NCBI GenBank assembly: GCA_016714165.1
Contig: JADJNU010000001.1
Span: 806,001-870,000 of the forward strand
Origin: Bdellovibrionales bacterium
Lineage (GTDB): Bacteria > Bdellovibrionota > Bdellovibrionia > Bdellovibrionales > UBA1609
Reading direction: 5' to 3'
Length of the DNA stretch: 64,000 bases
Part shown: in pieces, positions 1-9,013 of the stretch
Numbering within the stretch: the stretch's first letter is position 1
Layout: every line of letters starts with the position of its first letter
The notes under the pieces: generated by a model
Database searches by the model: none
Seen by the model: the letters and a program-made list of their open reading frames with translations, nothing else
Told to the model about the DNA's origin: nothing
Made by a program: the position numbers and the translations under genes

Positions 1-1299
1 ATATTCTTTAAGGACATGAGTTCTCCCGTTCTAGAATATCCAGAAATTGATCAGTCATTTGTTCGCAGCGAAAACATCAGTGACTCCCACCGACAGTTGT
101 CCTTTCGCTGGAAAGGCAACGACATTGTGAATAGATTTCAGTTTCAAATTTCTACCTCGGCAGATTTCTCACAGATCGTTGAAGATGAAATCCAAGTCGG
201 ATCAGAGCGGACCACAGAGTGGCCGCCAGACGGTCGATATTTTTGGCGAGTTCGAGGACTGTATTCAAAGGATGAAGTGACCCAATGGAGCGGCACCGGC
301 CGCTATCTCGTTGGCATGAGATCCTTTTTATCGCCCTTGACATTACGAACGCATTTGATCGAATTGGAACTCACGAATAGATCGGCAAGAAAGATCTATT
401 GGAATAAGGGCTCTGACATACCTTATGTTAGATTTGAAAAGCCGCTAAAAAGGATCGAATGGGATCCTCATGCGTTTGGCGGATCCTACCAAGTAGAGCT
501 GTCGATGAGCGAGTCTTTCGAAAATGTCACGATGGTTGAAACGAAAGACAGTCAGCTGCCTCTCTTCCAATTTAGTATTGGAACCACTTATTTTCGAGTG
601 AGGTCGAAATTATTTGATAACTACTTTACTGAGTTCAGTGCTATTGGCAAAATTGTGCTAAAAGTTCCACCCACTGATATTTTGGGTATGAATCTCCTTT
701 CCAATTTTCTTGTAAATACCGACAAAGAGATAGGAATCATGAGCGTTTATAAACTTAAATGGATGAAATCTGCTCTGGCGGGAAATTTTAAAGTTGAATT
801 CTCTCAAACTGAAGAATTTGATAATCCACGAGTTCTCTATACGAATAAGGACACAGACAATATTGTTCTTCCAGAGGGAGAAGATGGATGGATTCGAGTG
901 GTCTCTTTAAATTCAATCAAACAGGAAATCAGTGACTATTCTCGTCCTCTTAATGTCGCTCGAACACTCTTGAATCTCAAGGACAATGAAGAGCTTTTGC
1001 CATCTCTGAGGATCACAAATCGTGAACCTAGCAGCAATTTGGTTTCGGTTAATGGCGCGCCCATTTACTATGTCTTTTCTTGGGAAAAAATAACTCAAGC
1101 AAGACAGTATGAAATAGAAGTTTCTCGCGACCCTTCATTTCGAGAAATCCTGGCAAAATATAAAACTGAAACTAATCATTATTCTTCGACTCGATCACTT
1201 TCGGAAGGCCTCGTTTTTTGGCGAGTACGAGCGGTAGATGGAGCACGGATTGTTTCGCGTTGGTCGGCGATCCAACCCATCCGAATACTGAGAAGATAG
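1..1299 (+). CDS. FN3-like repeat protein, 5' end outside the window
   Basis: The reading frame is open to the window edge. The first ATG (16) has no properly spaced ribosome binding site, and the product from it has no signal peptide, so the true start is probably upstream. The visible 427 residues contain about four beta-sandwich-like repeats of roughly 100 residues. Each carries an F/Y-x-V/I-E-x-S pattern (FQFQIS, YQVELS, FKVEFS, YEIEVS) and ends in a W/F-x-R-V-R strand (FWRVRG, YFRVRS, WIRVVS, FWRVRA). This is the layout of fibronectin type III-like surface modules, which often follow a FecR-like or signal-peptide region. It converges on the minus-strand glycine-rich gene with only 55 bp between. 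Function unknown; probably cell-surface or periplasmic. Confidence 0.7.
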   Translation: MFFKDMSSPVLEYPEIDQSFVRSENISDSHRQLSFRWKGNDIVNRFQFQISTSADFSQIVEDEIQVGSERTTEWPPDGRYFWRVRGLYSKDEVTQWSGTGRYLVGMRSFLSPLTLRTHLIELELTNRSARKIYWNKGSDIPYVRFEKPLKRIEWDPHAFGGSYQVELSMSESFENVTMVETKDSQLPLFQFSIGTTYFRVRSKLFDNYFTEFSAIGKIVLKVPPTDILGMNLLSNFLVNTDKEIGIMSVYKLKWMKSALAGNFKVEFSQTEEFDNPRVLYTNKDTDNIVLPEGEDGWIRVVSLNSIKQEISDYSRPLNVARTLLNLKDNEELLPSLRITNREPSSNLVSVNGAPIYYVFSWEKITQARQYEIEVSRDPSFREILAKYKTETNHYSSTRSLSEGLVFWRVRAVDGARIVSRWSAIQPIRILRR

Positions 1300-1354
1300 G
1301 GATTTTTTTGAGCTGAATTTCGACATCCTTTTCTTTGACACCTTCGCCAACTAA

Positions 1355-4300
1355 CTATGGGTTGATATAAACAACGCCATTTTGACCCGTTCGAGAGATG
1401 TGACCCGTCCCCGCGCTGACGTTCGCACTGATGGCAGACCAAGTACCTAAATAGAAATCATTTGTGAAATTGAGACGAATAATTCCACCCCCTCCAGAGC
1501 CTCCTGACTCAGCACTGTTTGTGACGTTTGAATTGCCTCCCTTGGCTTCCACAACACCCAAAGCACCTGTTAGGTTTTGCGTGGAGATATGCACGGTGCC
1601 ACCGGCGCCTCCTCCAGTGCCAATGTTTCCACTGTAACTGACCCCATTCTCTCCATTGGCATATATTGATCCTTCAAACTGGAAAACATTTCCAACTGTA
1701 AGAAGAACAGCCCCACCACCCCTTCGATAGTAGCTAGTCGCCACACCAGCCGGAACGCCGGAGCCACTGCCAAGTTCAACCGGATTGGAAGAATCAAGTG
1801 GATGAAGATCATTGGCCACCCCAGGGGCGGCATAAGACACAGGAATACTGCAACAAAGCCGATAGCCACCATTTCCGCCCATTCCACCGTGCCCGCCACC
1901 GCTGCCACTGTGATTCGATGATATTCCATCAGTTCCCTTACCTGGTCCTGACCTACTCTGATAGCCTTTACCACTGACATCTATTTGTGAACCTGGATAC
2001 ATAATTAAATCATTAGCGACATCGATCCTTAAAAAGTGAGTTTTATTGGTTGTATTTTCATTGTGGGTTATCCATGAGCCATTTTCCATCGTCAAATTAT
2101 TAAGAGCGAGGACTCCAGATCCCTCCCACCATATCTTCCCGTAGGATTTCATTACGAGGTTCCCACCGCTAAAGATAGGTGTTCCACCATTTCGCAGAGA
2201 AAAATCCATATCAGATCTCTGAAAGTCGAAACTTACTCCAGAGGGAATATATATTCCAGTGCCTTCTCCAATTTGAACTGAGTCGAAAACATCGGATTGC
2301 AAAATAGCAGTTTCGGCCCCCCAATCATGAATATTTTCTCCATTAGAAATAATCAAGTGCCCATTCACGTCATCATTGGAGTCCATTATAAAAATTGTAC
2401 CCGCACCACCCGCCCGAGCTCCACAGCCTGTGCCGCCCTCCGCATGCAACGGAAGAGTTTCAATTCCATCCTGATAAGCATCAATTAGATATCTGATGGC
2501 AATTCTACCGCCACCACCACAACCATAACTCGTGTTATAGTATTGCCCACCCTTTGCACCTACATATCCTGTCGCGCCAGATATTTGATTCTGTACGTTG
2601 ATATTGATCGAGCCACCACCGGTCCCCCCAGCAACTCCAGCACCATTTCCGCCATGGGCGACAATTGATCCATTAAGGATCAAATTGTTCGTATTTATCT
2701 GGATTCGCCCACCACCTGGATAGGTCCAACCAAAGCAGTTCCCTCCTATACTCCCCATATCAGATGGATTCTTAATCAACCCATATCCGGAGCCACCCCA
2801 ATTTCCACTTGAACTCTTACCCCCCGATCCGCCATGTCCACCCCCCGGCCCACAGGATCCAGGTGTTCCTGCTGTAGGAAGAGAATATCCCTTTTCGGAG
2901 GCAGAGATAGTGCCTCCATTCAAATTTAAATTATTCAGATCCAAATTTACGTAGCTAGACATCGTCGACCCGTTTGCGCTGTGAGTAACAAATCCTCCCA
3001 CATTTACTGTGAGACTATTTAGAGTTAGCGGCGTAGCTCTTCTAAATTCAAGAACCCCTCTATTGTTAATGGCCAAATCAGATCCCCCTCCTAAAATCGC
3101 AAGATCTCCAATTAAAATCAAACGGAAATCCAGATTTGAACTGGGCAGAGTAAATGTTGTGCCTGCTGGGACCTCAATCACTGTACCCGAATCTGCAATG
3201 ATCGAATCAAAAATTTCATTGGAGATAGGCGTGTTGATTCGTTCCCAATAGGTGCGACCAGAATTTCGAACGACAATGTGGCCATAAGTATCTAAAATGG
3301 TATTTTTCAGAAAAATTGTTCCAGCCGAACCGTGAGAGTATCCAAATCCCCCAAAACCACTCAGATTCAGATTTTTGGCTCCTGCAACTGTTTGATCATC
3401 CGCATAGAAGATCGCAACTCGACCACCGGAACCACCTCCGCCACGAGAGGCATCTCCGCTCCCACCGTTGACTGAGAATCCTCCTACGGAACCCTCAAGA
3501 ATATTTGTATTGAGATAAATTCCTCCTCCAGAGCCACCTCCGAAAGGTCCCGCAGTCACTCCATACACCCTCACGCTCGTCTCACCATCTGCCGAAACAA
3601 CTCCATTGATCGTTGAGGTTCCAGAAACATTCAACCGAATCAGACCGCCACCACGACCACCCCTAGAATGTCCCAAATGACTCGGATTTCTCAGGTCTCC
3701 ATAGGGCGCAAAAACTGAATTAGTGCCATAGCCCTCGCCGCCCTTACCACCGTAAGATCCACCATTGTCTGAGGCTGAATAGCCGGACGGACCGTAGTCA
3801 TAAGCATATCCTCGATAATTGGCATTAACTTTACCCCCGGCCAGGTTAAAGTTGGCCGCTGTCACATCAACCAAATATGATTGAGTTGTGTCATTTTGGG
3901 AATGTGTGAGGACCCCTCCACCTTGAATTGTCAAATCATTGACGACAAGGGAATCACCACGCCGCCATTCCAATAGGCCCATATTTGCAATAATGAGATT
4001 GCCTGAAGCACCTCCAGGAATCACAAGGGTTCCAGCCACCACAAGACGATAGTCAATGGTACTAAGTGATCGGCTCGGATTTGTGTGAACAGTAAATGTA
4101 TCGGTGGCCTCCACGACAAGAGTTCCCGTGTTGCGAGTGATCAATTCATCAAGATTAGAAAGCAGGGCACCTGTTGGAACCGGAGTTTCTACAAATTGAA
4201 CATGTGGATTGGTATTGTTGTCGACGATAATTCTGTCTTGACCGTTGTGATTTACGTACACAGTACCTGCCGCTCCGGCGTCAGAATTGTTTTGAATTCC

Positions 4301-7300
4301 CGCATAAGCCTGAATCGTCAGATTCTGATTACCCCCTGAATAATTATCGGTAGTGAATGACAAACTCACACGCCCACCAGCTCCACTCCCACCCCAGTTT
4401 CCACTGATATACCCCCCCACTCCTCCACTCGCTGTGAGCCGTCCACCAAGACCAGAAAGAGTTGTGGTCGAAATGAAAATCGATCCCGCAGAGCCCCCGC
4501 CCGCCGCGTGTATCGAGTTACTGGTCCCAACTGGATCCTGACCTTCTCCATTGCCACCATTCACAGATATCAATCCGTTCATTTCCAAACTTGTTGCGTT
4601 GAGAATGACCAAACCTCCGCCTGCTCCACCATAGGTATTGTAATTCACACTGTTTCCAGTTCCATACACATTTCCACCGCCGCTACCAACTGCTAACGGA
4701 GCATTGATATTTCCATAGGGGTGGCCCAATTCGGCGAGCAGTCGATTTCCAAACCCCCCATATCCGCCATGTCCAGCTCCCGACGCCTGCGAATTGCCAC
4801 TGGACGAAGTACCCATCCCTTGACAAGAGGCTCTGTCACAACCTCGAGATGAGGCATCGATATTTCCACTGATCTTGATAACAGTTGAATCGATATTTAC
4901 CGAATAGAGCGGCGCCGTCGCATCAGCTATAGAATAGTTCGTTGTATGAGTGAGAAGACCACCCACATTGATGGTGAGCTCATCGAGGACAACAGGAGTG
5001 GACCTTCGCAATTCAACATAGCCACCCTTTGCAATTGTCAGGTTTTCTGCCACTCCAGGAACATCCAAGTCTCCCTGCAAAATCAAGCGATAGTCAACAA
5101 CTCCCGAGGGCAGAGTGAACATTAAACCAGTGGGAATCTTAATTGTTCCAGATAAAATGGTTGTTATGGAATCAAATGATTCATTGATTAGCAATGAAGT
5201 GGCTGCCAATTCGCTGTAGCTGCGAATGCCGTTGTCCACCCTGAGATGGCCGTTGGTGTCCACTCCTTGGTGTTTTCTGAAGACGGTACCGGATGCTCCA
5301 TCAACATAGCCACCATCGCCTCCAGTTGTGTCAAAATTGATCGAGGACGCCCCATCGACGTAACTGTCTGTGGTGTAGCGAACTGCCACTCGTCCTCCGG
5401 AACCACCTCCCGTCGTCGCACAAGCCCCTTCACTTCCACCTCTCGCGCGAATACTACCTCCACTTCCCTTTATCTCAGTGGCAACGATGGCGATAGCTCC
5501 TCCAGCTCCCCCACCTTTGCAGTTCGCCCCGTTTTCTCCGTCGGAGGAGATCACCCCCGATAATTCCAGCGTACCAACCAAAACCCTCAGATACCCTCCG
5601 CCCCTTCCCCAGCCTCCTCCGCTGCCCAGCTCTGAGGGATCCTTAATTAGGTCGTAAGGTGATGCTCCTGGATTGCTCGCTCCCGGCCCGCTCTCTCCCC
5701 CAAAAGCACCACCGGCCGTATTCAAACCAGCACCAGGACCTGCCTCGGCCTGATAGCCTCGATGGTTGGCATGCAAAACTCCAGCAACTTTAAGTTGATT
5801 GGCTTGAACCTCTAACCAATATTTTTTTGAATTGTAGTTTCGCGAATGAGTTAAAACTCCTCCCTGCTGAATATCGATTGTATCGTACACAAAGGGGACA
5901 TTTTCCTTTCTCCATTCCAAGTACCCACCGTTGCCAATAATCAAATCATCACCGCCCATTGGCAGAGTAATATTTCCCTCGACAATCAATCGATAACTCA
6001 GAGAATTGGTTGGCAAGTTAAAGGTCTGACCCGTGGGAACAATTAGGCTCCCCGTATTTCTTGTTGTCCAGCTGTCAAGATTAAGACCGATTGGCGCCAT
6101 TGTTTCGCTACCCTGATTGTGAGGGTTTGATCCGTTATCAACCACGAGGTGCCCATAGGTATCGGTCAATTTATTCTTATAGTAGGTCGTTCCTGCTCCG
6201 CCAGCTCGTTCATCGACAGTCGTGCCGCCAAAGGCCTCCAGACGTAGTCCAGCAATTCCCCCGACATAATCCGAGGCGTCGTTATAGTAAACGGCAATCC
6301 TCCCTCCCGAACCGTTTGCTGCATTCGTGCTGCCATTTCCACCGTTGCTTTGGACCCGACCGCCAGCTCCTTCCAACCGATTGATATCAATCCAAATGCC
6401 TCCACCGCTTCCTCCGCCAGATCGAAATCCGTCAGCTCCTGTTGTTCCATTTGCCCCACTGGATTTTACCTCTCCATAAAGATAAAGCGTCTCATTCACA
6501 GTTAAGCGAATGCGACCTCCTCCATTGCCACCTGGACTACCGTTTGGACTATTGCCACCTGGACTACCTAAATCATTGGCGAGATAAAGATCACCAAATG
6601 GAACTGATGGAGTTAGCGAACCCACTCGCCCACCAAAAGCTCCATAAGCACCGCCGCTCGCCTCAGCTCCAATGACACCCACAACTCCAGGAGATGTGCC
6701 ATTCCCGGCCGAGTGCCCGCGACCAGTCATACTCAATTGCGACCCAGACTCAATCCACATCCAATCTGCCGTGACACTCAAAAGACCGTTACCGACACCG
6801 GATGCTCCTGATGTCCATGATGATCCACTAAAAAATCCGTTGTTTGAAATACGAATTTGCTTCTCAACAATTGCTTCCTGAGAGACATACGGGGTTGCGG
6901 AGCTGCAAACGTCACCTATCACCCCTCCGCAAACAGTGATGGGAATGCCCTTGTAATAAGAACCTCCAGTACCGGACAAATAGAGACCTGCCTTGTTTCG
7001 AAATTGAAAAGGAGAATTCGCTGCAGGATAGGCATTGCCATTTACATCATAGGCAATCACTCGAACTTTATACTGCTGGTGCAATTCAAATCGACAATTG
7101 AGAAAGGTATATGAAGTTTGATCAGCCGGTAAGCTAACTCGAGGGCACTTGATGGTAATTCCGTCGTTTTCCAATACAGTCACGTCATAGCTAATCTCGC
7201 CAACTGCGTCTTCCCAGGACACAATGACGTCGTCACCATCTCCCATAGAGTCATCTGGAACGGAATCTGCGGTTCCTCCGGCGACACCCTGGATAACGTA

Positions 7301-7393
7301 TCCAGAAGGAATGTCCGTAACTAGAAAACTAAACGGCGAATTACTCGCTATGGATTCATTTCCAGCGCTATCAACCGCTTTTACTCTTACTTT
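1355..7393 (-). CDS. giant glycine-rich surface protein A, main body (downstream of an in-frame TAA)
   Basis: About 2012 codons continue in the same frame directly after the TAA that ends the 7394-8797 segment, so this is the body of one gene of about 2480 codons. The first 120 residues finish one FN3-like module and add another; its end reads QQYKVRVIAYD. The rest is six glycine-rich blocks of roughly 300 residues. Five linkers mark them, each a GxAGT(I/V)(F/Y) strand followed by a GHLxVxNG-like strand. Each block also contains an xLTxxxGGxLTHxxN-like segment and runs of GSGGGxGGxGG. Such repeats suggest a long beta-helix or fibre; that is inference. The product ends GVVYINP with no C-terminal sorting or autotransporter domain, so anchoring would depend on the upstream lipoprotein part. 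It is a paralogue of the 9014-16367 gene. The first in-frame ATG is at 7246. Confidence 0.75.
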   Translation of the reverse strand, partial: KVRVKAVDSAGNESIASNSPFSFLVTDIPSGYVIQGVAGGTADSVPDDSMGDGDDVIVSWEDAVGEISYDVTVLENDGITIKCPRVSLPADQTSYTFLNCRFELHQQYKVRVIAYDVNGNAYPAANSPFQFRNKAGLYLSGTGGSYYKGIPITVCGGVIGDVCSSATPYVSQEAIVEKQIRISNNGFFSGSSWTSGASGVGNGLLSVTADWMWIESGSQLSMTGRGHSAGNGTSPGVVGVIGAEASGGAYGAFGGRVGSLTPSVPFGDLYLANDLGSPGGNSPNGSPGGNGGGRIRLTVNETLYLYGEVKSSGANGTTGADGFRSGGGSGGGIWIDINRLEGAGGRVQSNGGNGSTNAANGSGGRIAVYYNDASDYVGGIAGLRLEAFGGTTVDERAGGAGTTYYKNKLTDTYGHLVVDNGSNPHNQGSETMAPIGLNLDSWTTRNTGSLIVPTGQTFNLPTNSLSYRLIVEGNITLPMGGDDLIIGNGGYLEWRKENVPFVYDTIDIQQGGVLTHSRNYNSKKYWLEVQANQLKVAGVLHANHRGYQAEAGPGAGLNTAGGAFGGESGPGASNPGASPYDLIKDPSELGSGGGWGRGGGYLRVLVGTLELSGVISSDGENGANCKGGGAGGAIAIVATEIKGSGGSIRARGGSEGACATTGGGSGGRVAVRYTTDSYVDGASSINFDTTGGDGGYVDGASGTVFRKHQGVDTNGHLRVDNGIRSYSELAATSLLINESFDSITTILSGTIKIPTGLMFTLPSGVVDYRLILQGDLDVPGVAENLTIAKGGYVELRRSTPVVLDELTINVGGLLTHTTNYSIADATAPLYSVNIDSTVIKISGNIDASSRGCDRASCQGMGTSSSGNSQASGAGHGGYGGFGNRLLAELGHPYGNINAPLAVGSGGGNVYGTGNSVNYNTYGGAGGGLVILNATSLEMNGLISVNGGNGEGQDPVGTSNSIHAAGGGSAGSIFISTTTLSGLGGRLTASGGVGGYISGNWGGSGAGGRVSLSFTTDNYSGGNQNLTIQAYAGIQNNSDAGAAGTVYVNHNGQDRIIVDNNTNPHVQFVETPVPTGALLSNLDELITRNTGTLVVEATDTFTVHTNPSRSLSTIDYRLVVAGTLVIPGGASGNLIIANMGLLEWRRGDSLVVNDLTIQGGGVLTHSQNDTTQSYLVDVTAANFNLAGGKVNANYRGYAYDYGPSGYSASDNGGSYGGKGGEGYGTNSVFAPYGDLRNPSHLGHSRGGRGGGLIRLNVSGTSTINGVVSADGETSVRVYGVTAGPFGGGSGGGIYLNTNILEGSVGGFSVNGGSGDASRGGGGSGGRVAIFYADDQTVAGAKNLNLSGFGGFGYSHGSAGTIFLKNTILDTYGHIVVRNSGRTYWERINTPISNEIFDSIIADSGTVIEVPAGTTFTLPSSNLDFRLILIGDLAILGGGSDLAINNRGVLEFRRATPLTLNSLTVNVGGFVTHSANGSTMSSYVNLDLNNLNLNGGTISASEKGYSLPTAGTPGSCGPGGGHGGSGGKSSSGNWGGSGYGLIKNPSDMGSIGGNCFGWTYPGGGRIQINTNNLILNGSIVAHGGNGAGVAGGTGGGSININVQNQISGATGYVGAKGGQYYNTSYGCGGGGRIAIRYLIDAYQDGIETLPLHAEGGTGCGARAGGAGTIFIMDSNDDVNGHLIISNGENIHDWGAETAILQSDVFDSVQIGEGTGIYIPSGVSFDFQRSDMDFSLRNGGTPIFSGGNLVMKSYGKIWWEGSGVLALNNLTMENGSWITHNENTTNKTHFLRIDVANDLIMYPGSQIDVSGKGYQSRSGPGKGTDGISSNHSGSGGGHGGMGGNGGYRLCCSIPVSYAAPGVANDLHPLDSSNPVELGSGSGVPAGVATSYYRRGGGAVLLTVGNVFQFEGSIYANGENGVSYSGNIGTGGGAGGTVHISTQNLTGALGVVEAKGGNSNVTNSAESGGSGGGGIIRLNFTNDFYLGTWSAISANVSAGTGHISRTGQNGVVYINP

Positions 7394-8797
7394 TTACGAC
7401 TCGTTAGGAGCGAGAGAACAGGAATCTGAATAGCTCGTTGCCAAGGAATTTGCAGGAAGAATTTTTTCTGGACAGATGACAGTCGTGTCGTCGTCTGAAT
7501 AGACAGCCACATGATAACTTGCTTCTCCTGACGAGTTCGTCCAAGTGATGGTTGGATAAGGGCTCCCGGACAAGTAATTATCTGCACCAACATCAATTCC
7601 GCCAAGGACTCCGACGATCGTAAATGCCGATGGAGGTGAAGTATCAACAGTGAAAGGCATCATATTATTTCCTGCGGGAGATGGAATACCGGAGATCGTT
7701 GCTGTTATCGCAATTTTATAAGTCTGACCTTCCGTTAAAGTACAAGAACTGAAATTGTGTGAAACAACATTGCTTGGAAGACTCACTGTTGGACACTTAA
7801 CTGTAATCCCGTCATTTTGGTAAATTGTAATATCATAACCTGTTTCACTGGCAGCGTCGGACCACTGGACAACTGGGTTTAGCCCATTCGTTAGATAAAA
7901 ATTGATCGAGACATCCGTGCCGCCAGTTACTCCGCGAATATCAAATGGGGCAATGAAGTCATTGTCCGTTATGAGTAAAGTATGAGTATCACCCCCGCTA
8001 TCAATTGAAGCGACTCCGCTCGCGACAGTCTCAAGTTTGATAACAAGATCCTCAACACTCTCTCCAACAATATCGTCAGTGATCACTACCTGAAAATTGG
8101 TTTGAGTTGACCCCGGATCGAGTATGATTTGATTGATGGGAAATGTAAAATCAGCACCGGCAGATAAGCCTCCGCTTGTTGAAATATTTATTCGGGTGAA
8201 TGAACTGGAAGCAGGGATCATATTGACGGCAATGTTAACGATTCCACCTCCCTCGTTGGAAATCGACGTCGGTTGTGAAAAACTAATGAGTGGAGCTGTC
8301 AAGGACTCTGAAATCCGAATAGACTGGGTCACTGAGGAATAAATGACTGAGGGTTCTCCAAAAACCTTAAAGATATGAGATTCAGTGCCCTCAAAGATTG
8401 TGTCGCTCTTGGTATAGATGGGAATGACAATTTCCTGATCTCCTGGGGAAACCGTCACTTCTCCTTCCCCAGCTAAAAAATCGTTTTTATCAGTTTCAAT
8501 TTCCCATGAAAACTTCAATTCCTCTGAGTGAGGTTTGTTGAGTGAAAAGATCGCGTTGACGGCTCCTCCCTCGGTCAACGTAATAACCGGTTGATTCGGA
8601 GAAACAACGATCAGCGCTGAAGCCGGATCGTTAGGAGATCCACCCCCCGAACTATCGCCCACATATCCTTTGACCCCGTTGTCCTGACATCCAAAAGCCA
8701 AAACAACTGCCAACAATAGGACAGTGCCTTGGAGCCATACGATAGAATGACAGCTTCGTTTGAAAATACGTGCCTCTCTCAGTTTTATAAAACTCAA
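7394..8797 (-). CDS. lipoprotein N-terminal part of giant surface protein A (ends at in-frame TAA)
   Basis: 467 residues. The best start is a TTG; there is no ATG in frame before the signal sequence. A hydrophobic stretch ends in the lipobox LAFGC (Cys about 37), followed by a VKGYVGD motif shared with the paralogue. Two Calx-beta-like domains follow (about 55-155 and 170-285), the second ending in TLLITDND. Then come one complete FN3-like module (about 290-385) and the start of another. The TAA at 7394-7396 stands exactly where related modules have the Tyr of TYKI or QYKV, and coding continues in the same frame (KVRVKAVDSAGNES). A point change of a TAY codon is the simplest explanation. If the stop is real, the cell would make a short outer-membrane lipoprotein without the glycine-rich body. 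Confidence 0.75.
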   Translation of the reverse strand: MSFIKLREARIFKRSCHSIVWLQGTVLLLAVVLAFGCQDNGVKGYVGDSSGGGSPNDPASALIVVSPNQPVITLTEGGAVNAIFSLNKPHSEELKFSWEIETDKNDFLAGEGEVTVSPGDQEIVIPIYTKSDTIFEGTESHIFKVFGEPSVIYSSVTQSIRISESLTAPLISFSQPTSISNEGGGIVNIAVNMIPASSSFTRINISTSGGLSAGADFTFPINQIILDPGSTQTNFQVVITDDIVGESVEDLVIKLETVASGVASIDSGGDTHTLLITDNDFIAPFDIRGVTGGTDVSINFYLTNGLNPVVQWSDAASETGYDITIYQNDGITVKCPTVSLPSNVVSHNFSSCTLTEGQTYKIAITATISGIPSPAGNNMMPFTVDTSPPSAFTIVGVLGGIDVGADNYLSGSPYPTITWTNSSGEASYHVAVYSDDDTTVICPEKILPANSLATSYSDSCSLAPNES

Positions 8798-9013
8798 TAT
8801 AATATCGGTATTTTTTTAGTAATTATTTAGTGATTTCAGTATTTTATTGATTATCCCTAACAGGGCACATTCGCTAAATATGAAAGTAAAACGGACAACA
8901 AACGACAATCGAATCAGACCGATAATATGTAGGTTTTTTCTAAATTTTTTGCGTCACACTTCAACACAATGAAGTCTCATTTAAGGATTCCTTCAGAATC
9001 TGAGTGCCGCGAC

